Shown piece by piece: positions 20,941-25,395 of a stretch of 25,395 nt of DNA (positions are counted from its first letter, which is position 1; every line of letters starts with the position of its first letter). The notes under the pieces were generated by a model. That model saw only the letters and a program-made list of their open reading frames with translations. It had not been told where the DNA came from and ran no database searches. The position numbers and the translations under genes were made by a program. Origin of the DNA: Geosiphon pyriformis (Eukaryota; Glomeromycota; Glomeromycetes; Archaeosporales; Geosiphonaceae). Where the stretch lies: positions 636,497-661,891 of the forward strand of contig JAAOMT010000597.1 of NCBI GenBank assembly GCA_016748015.1, in the 5' to 3' direction.

Positions 20941-21908
20941 ATTAAAATAAAACGAGTTTTTAATAGTAAATTCTGATTCTTAAAATTAACAAGTAAAAAT
21001 TTATTGTAAATAATAAAATAAATATTTTGCAAAAAAACAAATTCTCATAAATCTTTGACTAAAATCAAGAATTGGTATGCCTCATTCATAAGTTTGTGGA
21101 ACCAAAAAATTTTTGTGAACAGCTCTGACCAAATACTTCATGAAGTACTCGGTCACAAAATACAAATTTACTACATGTAACAAACAGAAAGAGATTAAAA
21201 TTTTGTTTTGAAAATTTTTTATTTTTTGAAGGGTTTTGGGCTGTTGCACACGCTTACTATTAGAACACACAAACATACTGTTTAATGGGAAATTCCAAAT
21301 TTAATTGTAGCAACATAATGAAAATCAATTTTATATGAAAAATTCGAATTTTCTATAAATTTTAGTATAATGAACAGGAATTAGCTTACAAGAAAAAAGT
21401 TAGTGGAGTCAAAAAGTACTGATACCTCTTAATGAAAGATTTATAATACATGTATAACTTTTTTTCTGGTAATAGTTATTTCTAACCCAATCCTGATTTA
21501 TATAAATTTTTATTGACTTGGGTTTCCAGTTTTCATTGAAAAGCGAATGAAATGATCAATGTGTATCGCACGGAGGTATTGCCTATTTATTAATGTTGCT
21601 TACAAGATAAAAAAAATCCATAATGTAATAAGGTTTGATAGAAAACTTTCAGCAAATGTTGGATAAATTATTTTTTGAAATCTCCTTCAAGGATTGGAAG
21701 ATAATGTAACATTATATACAACTTGCATCGTGTTTTGTTATACTTTAAATCCTGGAATTATATTTAAATAAACAGGATTTTGAAAAAAGTCCTTTGTGGG
21801 AAGATAATATTTAACATGGAATACTGCTAAATTTTTTGTAAACCGTATACTTAATCAGAGCTGAGACAGTCCAATTTCAAAGGAAGTAAGTAAAGTTCTT
21901 TTTTAAAT
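20941..21908. other. Spacer, no gene seen
   Basis: Composition returns to the window average here. A 64-codon minus-strand frame at 21276-21082 has no recognisable content. I see nothing else to report. Confidence 0.45.
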
Positions 21909-22127
21909 TCATGCTGACCAACTAATTTCATCCAGTAGGGCAAGTAAAGATCGTTGTTGATCCACCCAGATGTTATATCCATTAATCGTTTCATCAAAGT
22001 GGGATTTAGCGAAAGATAATGATGTGCTGTGGCCGGTATAATGAGAAAGTGGGTTTGATGGATCAGAGTAGTAAAGAAGGAATGGGGTGGAAAGCAAAAG
22101 AATGAAAACGGTGATATTCTGTATCAT
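21909..22127 (-). CDS. Possible small secreted peptide, 72 aa
   Basis: The frame runs from ATG at 22127 to TGA at 21911-21909. The first 21 residues (MIQNITVFILLLSTPFLLYY and S) form a strong hydrophobic stretch like a secretion signal, with a plausible cleavage region before DPSNPL. The remaining 50 residues (for example HYTGHSTSLSFAKSHFDETI, then NGYNIWVDQQRSLLALLDEI) are polar with no cysteine. I recognise no family. Mycorrhizal fungi secrete many short orphan proteins, so an effector-like role is conceivable but is pure inference. It could also be the first exon of a longer gene; I found no convincing donor near its end. A chance frame cannot be excluded. Confidence 0.4.
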   Translation of the reverse strand: MIQNITVFILLLSTPFLLYYSDPSNPLSHYTGHSTSLSFAKSHFDETINGYNIWVDQQRSLLALLDEISWSA

Positions 22128-22564
22128 TTTACCAAAGAAAAATTTTTGCTAAAATTAAAATTGACTTTTTATCTTTTAAGGGGATAATTTATCAATTGGT
22201 CTCTGAAGTAATTTACGTTTTCAGATTGAAAGGAATTAGAGTGTAAAAGCCTATACTTTATACCGAACAAAAAAGGTTCATGGCATTTAAAAAATAGCAA
22301 TGACCTAGTCGTCCTATGTCTTTTTATGGTTCCCACAGCCGTTTCACAAATTTGGTATCACATGAGAAATGTGCCATTTAGGATGTGAATTTATTGTCAT
22401 TTAAATTTTCAAGATATCGATTAAAAATTGGTTGGATAAAAAAAGCAGCATGAGTGGCATTTTTAGTTTGCTCTTGGGATTTGAGAATTTTTAATTTGAA
22501 AGGCAGTCAAAGATCAAAATCTTTATTATTATCTGTTAAAATAATTAGCAATAAATGAGTTTGA
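22128..22564. other. Spacer, no gene seen
   Basis: This would be the upstream region of the minus-strand peptide gene. A block near 22327-22370 (GGTTCCCACAGCCGTTTCAC and onward) is less AT-rich than its surroundings and is loosely similar to a block at about 23240-23275; nothing further can be said. Confidence 0.35.
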
Positions 22565-22849
22565 GCAATTCTGAAAAACAATGATAGAAAGTCTTGGCAG
22601 ACGAATCTCAGATGTAAAGTATATCATTCTTACTGCGAAATACCGCGTGACATTAACGCCAAGAACTGGATTGAAAATCTTACTTTTTATGGTTATTCAA
22701 CCGAATCAATTGTGTGAGAAATGTTGGACGACATGCCAATCTCGGAAAATTGCTCAACCACGATCTATTTTAAAAAATTTCGGAACATGGATTGCGGATT
22801 TACAAATGCGTATTTGTTCTTTCTGCTTTGGATTTTCGATAATCATTAG
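22565..22849 (+). pseudogene. Coding relic, one internal stop, family not recognised
   Basis: One frame is open from 22565 to a TAG at 22847-22849 with a single TGA at 22715-22717. It reads EIPRDINAKNWIENLTFYGY, STESIV, stop, EMLDDMPISENCSTTIYFKK, then FRNMDCGFTNAYLFFLLWIF. The composition (W, C, P, G, N-x-T) is that of a genuine protein. A second frame (ATG 22581 to TAA 22883, 100 codons) overlaps it, but its translation looks less natural and I treat it as the shadow. The TGA could be a former CGA. The family is unknown to me. It could also be a live gene in which the stop lies in an intron I did not resolve. Confidence 0.35.
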
Positions 22850-23731
22850 GAAATTTTCAAAGATATTCTTACAATATTTGTAAGTATTGCTACATGGTTT
22901 AGTAAACATGAGCTAGAAATAAAGTTTAGCGGCAACTTTTGGGGCTAAAAAAGAGGATGGGCTCACTAGCTGCCTGGAAATCTAGTGCTTAAAGATAAAT
23001 CAATTGAGTAACAGTTAATCCTCATTTCAATCAAGAAGTCGATCTTTCGCCCCAATTTTGGAACCTGCTCCGAGATTTTTTATTCATATACCAAGTTGGA
23101 AATAAAATTTCCAATAATTTATATAAGGCCTATCCGATTAGAGCAAAAGTGTGAAAATCATTTTCAAAAAGGTTTATTGACGTTCAAGTTGCATGATTTT
23201 ATTCTTGAATAAATAGTGCCCATATAAATGTTAATTTTGTTTCACATGTTTCCATTTTGGTCACATCAGTCCATTTTTGAAATTGTTGCATGCATTATTT
23301 TGCCTTGTGCGCACAAATTGACTAAAAAAAATTCAGAATTTGAGACATCTAGTCTCATGTTGAAAGATAACTAATGAGTAACTTGGATGATCAAGGGCTA
23401 AAAAACGCCACCTAGGAAGCAATTTATTTGATTTAAAACCTTTTGAATGGGCTATAAATCTATAAGTTTATCAAAGCCAAAAAGTTACTAATTCTATAAC
23501 ACTATTTCTAAATTTGAGTTTTATAAAAGGATTAAATTTTCATTTAAGAATATGTTGAGTCGAGAAAATCATTAATTTTAATTTTCACTAAAAACAAATC
23601 TCAAAATACAAATTTCCCAAATGGTTACAACTCTAAACTTTGTTAATGTTCTATGAGCGCGCCTATTCCATGTCGTGGAAAATGCAAAAACATTGTAGCT
23701 TTTGAGCCTTAATGTTGATATCTATTTTTTC
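22850..23731. other. Spacer, no gene seen
   Basis: There is no readable frame of note. A loose inverted similarity (22928-22945 against 23049-23069, both containing a run of four G or C) was examined and not accepted as a transposon end. Confidence 0.45.
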
Positions 23732-23845
23732 TTAAGTCCTTGATATAAAATCTGAAGTAAGGGCGGAAGGAGCAATTTTGTTTACGGCTTCTTTATCTTC
23801 AGGGGTGGGATATTGCTGATTTAAATATTCTTGTAGGGTGGTCAT
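23732..23845 (-). pseudogene. N-terminal fragment of an LRR-type protein
   Basis: From ATG at 23845 the frame reads MTTLQEYLNQQYPTPEDKEA then VNKIAPSALTSDFISRT to TAA at 23734-23732, 37 codons. The start resembles the xxxQEYLNxxYP opening of a large leucine-rich-repeat family in Rhizophagus-type fungi, as I recall it. Just past the stop the same frame continues EKIDINIKAQKLQ, which resembles the first LRR strand, before further stops. The pattern therefore fits a truncated, decayed copy. The ATG context (CCTATGACC) is acceptable. It could instead be a short first exon, but no clean donor follows. Confidence 0.4.
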
Positions 23846-24140
23846 AGGATGATGATTAAGGGTTAAATTTTAATTGGGGGTGATGTCGGACTCTTGGTCA
23901 ACCAATTACTAAAAAAAATCACTAGATAAATAGTTAAAAGTAAGAGAGTAAACACGAGGCAGCCTCTGATACAACCAATATCAATATAAAAAGTTTTTAT
24001 CGTAATCCTTTATTTATACATTCTAGAATCTATAGGTCAGAAACTAATTCAAGAGATATACTCTCTTCTATTAATTTGTTCAAGATCCGAGTAGCCCGTG
24101 TCTTGGGTGTTGGAAACAAAGTTTCCATCTAACCCAATAA
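23846..24140. other. Spacer, no gene seen
   Basis: The frame RIRVARVLGVGNKVSI at about 24083-24130 is short and stands alone. Nothing else is supported. Confidence 0.35.
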
Positions 24141-24360
24141 AATGAAGAAAACTATGGGGGCGACGGAAGTCTACAATGTGCGGGATTCGATATTGAAACA
24201 AAGGAAAAATATTGCAAGGTCAGTCTTTTTCTTACTGATGAGACCAAAATCCACTCGGGCTTTTTGGCTAGGCACGGGTCGTGCTGGAAAATGTTATGAA
24301 CATCTAGGGGATCTGCAATTTGGTCCTCGAAATATTCTAATAAGGCTTATCTAAACATGT
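24141..24360 (+). other. Possible coding relic in a locally G+C-richer patch
   Basis: Two frames compete. ATG 24142 to TAA 24354 gives 70 codons (starts MKKTMGATEVYNVRDSILKQ). The frame one base earlier gives NEENYGGDGSLQCAGFDIET then KEKYCKVSLFLTDETKIHSG, with a TGA at 24297-24299, and continues to TGA at 24358-24360. The second reads more like a protein. The patch is visibly richer in G and C than its flanks, which favours former coding sequence. I recognise no family. It lies about 250 bases before the VIT gene and is probably unrelated to it. Confidence 0.28.
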
Positions 24361-24610
24361 GAATGAAAAAACTATCTTTATTCATTTCACTAAATTGGTA
24401 AGGTTCGCTTATTGTATGTCTAGAGCAGTTGTTCTATAGCCATTTTAATCAACCAAATAGGATCAAAAAGAAAGCTTCAGTGCCGCTGGTTACACTAAAT
24501 TTTAGAGTAAATCATTTATAAACGTTGGTTCTTCCACATCTATTTTATTTTCCCTAGTCAATTCTGGTTTAACGAGTGCCTTATAATAGGAAATTACTTC
24601 GCTAAATATC

Positions 24611-25395
24611 ATGCAACTTTACGGCCTTATATATCATGTGGAGTCAACGACAGAAGAAGCTCTTGTGCCATTACAAAATGTAGCTGTCGAAGCAAATAGT
24701 ATGTATTTTTACCTTTGATACTTGTATATTCACATTGATTCTGTCTCTTATCAACCAAAAATTTCTATGAATAATTTTTTTAGTAGTTGATATGATTTCT
24801 GAAGGTATAAATTCTTTTCTCATCCTTTTGTTGGAGAATATGAACTGTATGTGATCTTAACTAAATATCCTTGCTTCATAGTTACCATTTCCCAAACATA
24901 TAAAAATCTCGAAGAGCACATCATTGATGCCTCCTACAGATTTCCAATTTATGAGGGAGCAGCTATTTGTGGTTTTGAAGCCGAAATAGATGGTAAAAGG
25001 GTAATCAAAGGTGTTGTTAAAGAATCAAAAGAAGCTGCAAAAGAATACAAAGAGGCTGTTTCAGTGAGTTCTGGTTTTTCTTTTTGAAGAATTTTAAATA
25101 ACCATTTTCATGTCTAAAATCTCGAGTTTCTTTTCTATGTGGCCCTTAGCAAGGTTTTGGTGCCTATTTATTAGAAGAGCAATTTGCAGATGTTTTTGTA
25201 TGCTCTATCGGAAATGTAAGCCCCGGACAAACCGTAATAATTCGAATTACATATGTCAGCGAACTTAAGCATGATGCTGAAACGGAAAAAATTCGTTTCG
25301 TGTTGCCGACTGTGGTATCTCCAAGATATGGAAATGATTCGCTTTCCCCATTGAATCCCACCGCAAATGATGGAAAAGAATTACAATCCAGTCAG
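24611..25395 (+). CDS. VIT-domain protein, N-terminal part (four exons, runs off right edge)
   Basis: Exon 1 is 24611-24698 (starts MQLYGLIYHVESTTEEALVP), exon 2 24784-24804 (21 nt), exon 3 24882-25063 and exon 4 25150 to beyond 25395. The introns are 85, 77 and 86 nt with donors GTATGT, GTATAA and GTGAGT and acceptors TTTTAG, TTCATAG and CCTTAG. The frame is kept throughout, giving 179 residues so far. The product is a vault/inter-alpha-trypsin (VIT) domain: PLQNVAVEAN, IVDMISE, VTISQTYKNLEEHIIDASYR, FPIYEGAAICGFEAEIDGK, VIKGVVKESKEAAKEYKEAV, QGFGAYLLEEQFADVFVCSI, GNVSPGQTVIIRITYVSEL and RFVLPTVVSPRYG. All core VIT blocks are present. In this family a von Willebrand A domain follows, here outside the window. 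VIT/vWA proteins are usually cytoplasmic and thought to mediate protein contacts; the exact role in fungi is not settled. Confidence 0.9.

Noticed and set aside
22928-23069. Imperfect inverted similarity that could be ends of a small transposon
   Set aside because: The arms align only with several gaps and no target-site duplication is visible.
1-25395. tRNA, rRNA, CRISPR arrays and bacterial operon signals
   Set aside because: I looked for the conserved tRNA T-loop wording, rRNA-like GC-rich blocks and regularly spaced repeats and found none that I would support.

Overview
The window looks like nuclear DNA of an early-diverging fungus, most likely an arbuscular mycorrhizal fungus (Glomeromycotina, Rhizophagus/Glomus-like). 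The grounds are very high A+T, short GT-AG introns of about 77-194 nt, a MATA-type HMG-box protein, an F-box protein with a split F-box, a VIT-domain protein, and decayed Tc1-type transposon sequence. This assignment is inference from family content and composition. No ribosomal or mitochondrial marker is present.

Layout. Bases 2-295 carry the C-terminal end of an unrecognised protein that enters from the left. A decayed Gag-like fragment (1181-1522) and an unrecognised disordered 205-residue protein (2153-2770) follow. Next comes a Tc1/mariner transposase relic (3550-4041), then about 2.6 kb of AT-rich DNA with a palindromic microsatellite, and another broken coding relic (6670-6969). A MATA-HMG transcription-factor gene (7566-8888, +) converges on an F-box gene (10123-11393, -). 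Bases 11394-15565 hold no complete gene that I can support, only a metallophosphatase-like exon trace near 13858-13957. A three-exon gene for a small-heat-shock-like protein with two alpha-crystallin-type segments lies at 15566-16478. From about 17161 to 20940 there is an extreme AT-rich desert in which I count only four CpG dinucleotides. The right part holds a possible small secreted peptide (21909-22127, -), a two-frame coding relic (22565-22849), the start of an LRR-like protein (23732-23845, -), and the first four exons of a VIT-domain protein that runs off the right edge (24611-25395, +).

There is no operon-like organisation and I see no single multi-gene system. The genes are dispersed singletons separated by transposon debris and AT-rich spacer. 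The new content is mostly gene structure: three multi-exon models assembled by reading splice sites and frame together, including a 21-nt microexon, and a tandem crystallin-domain protein. Several broken coding relics also have in-frame stops that could be explained by C:G to T:A changes.
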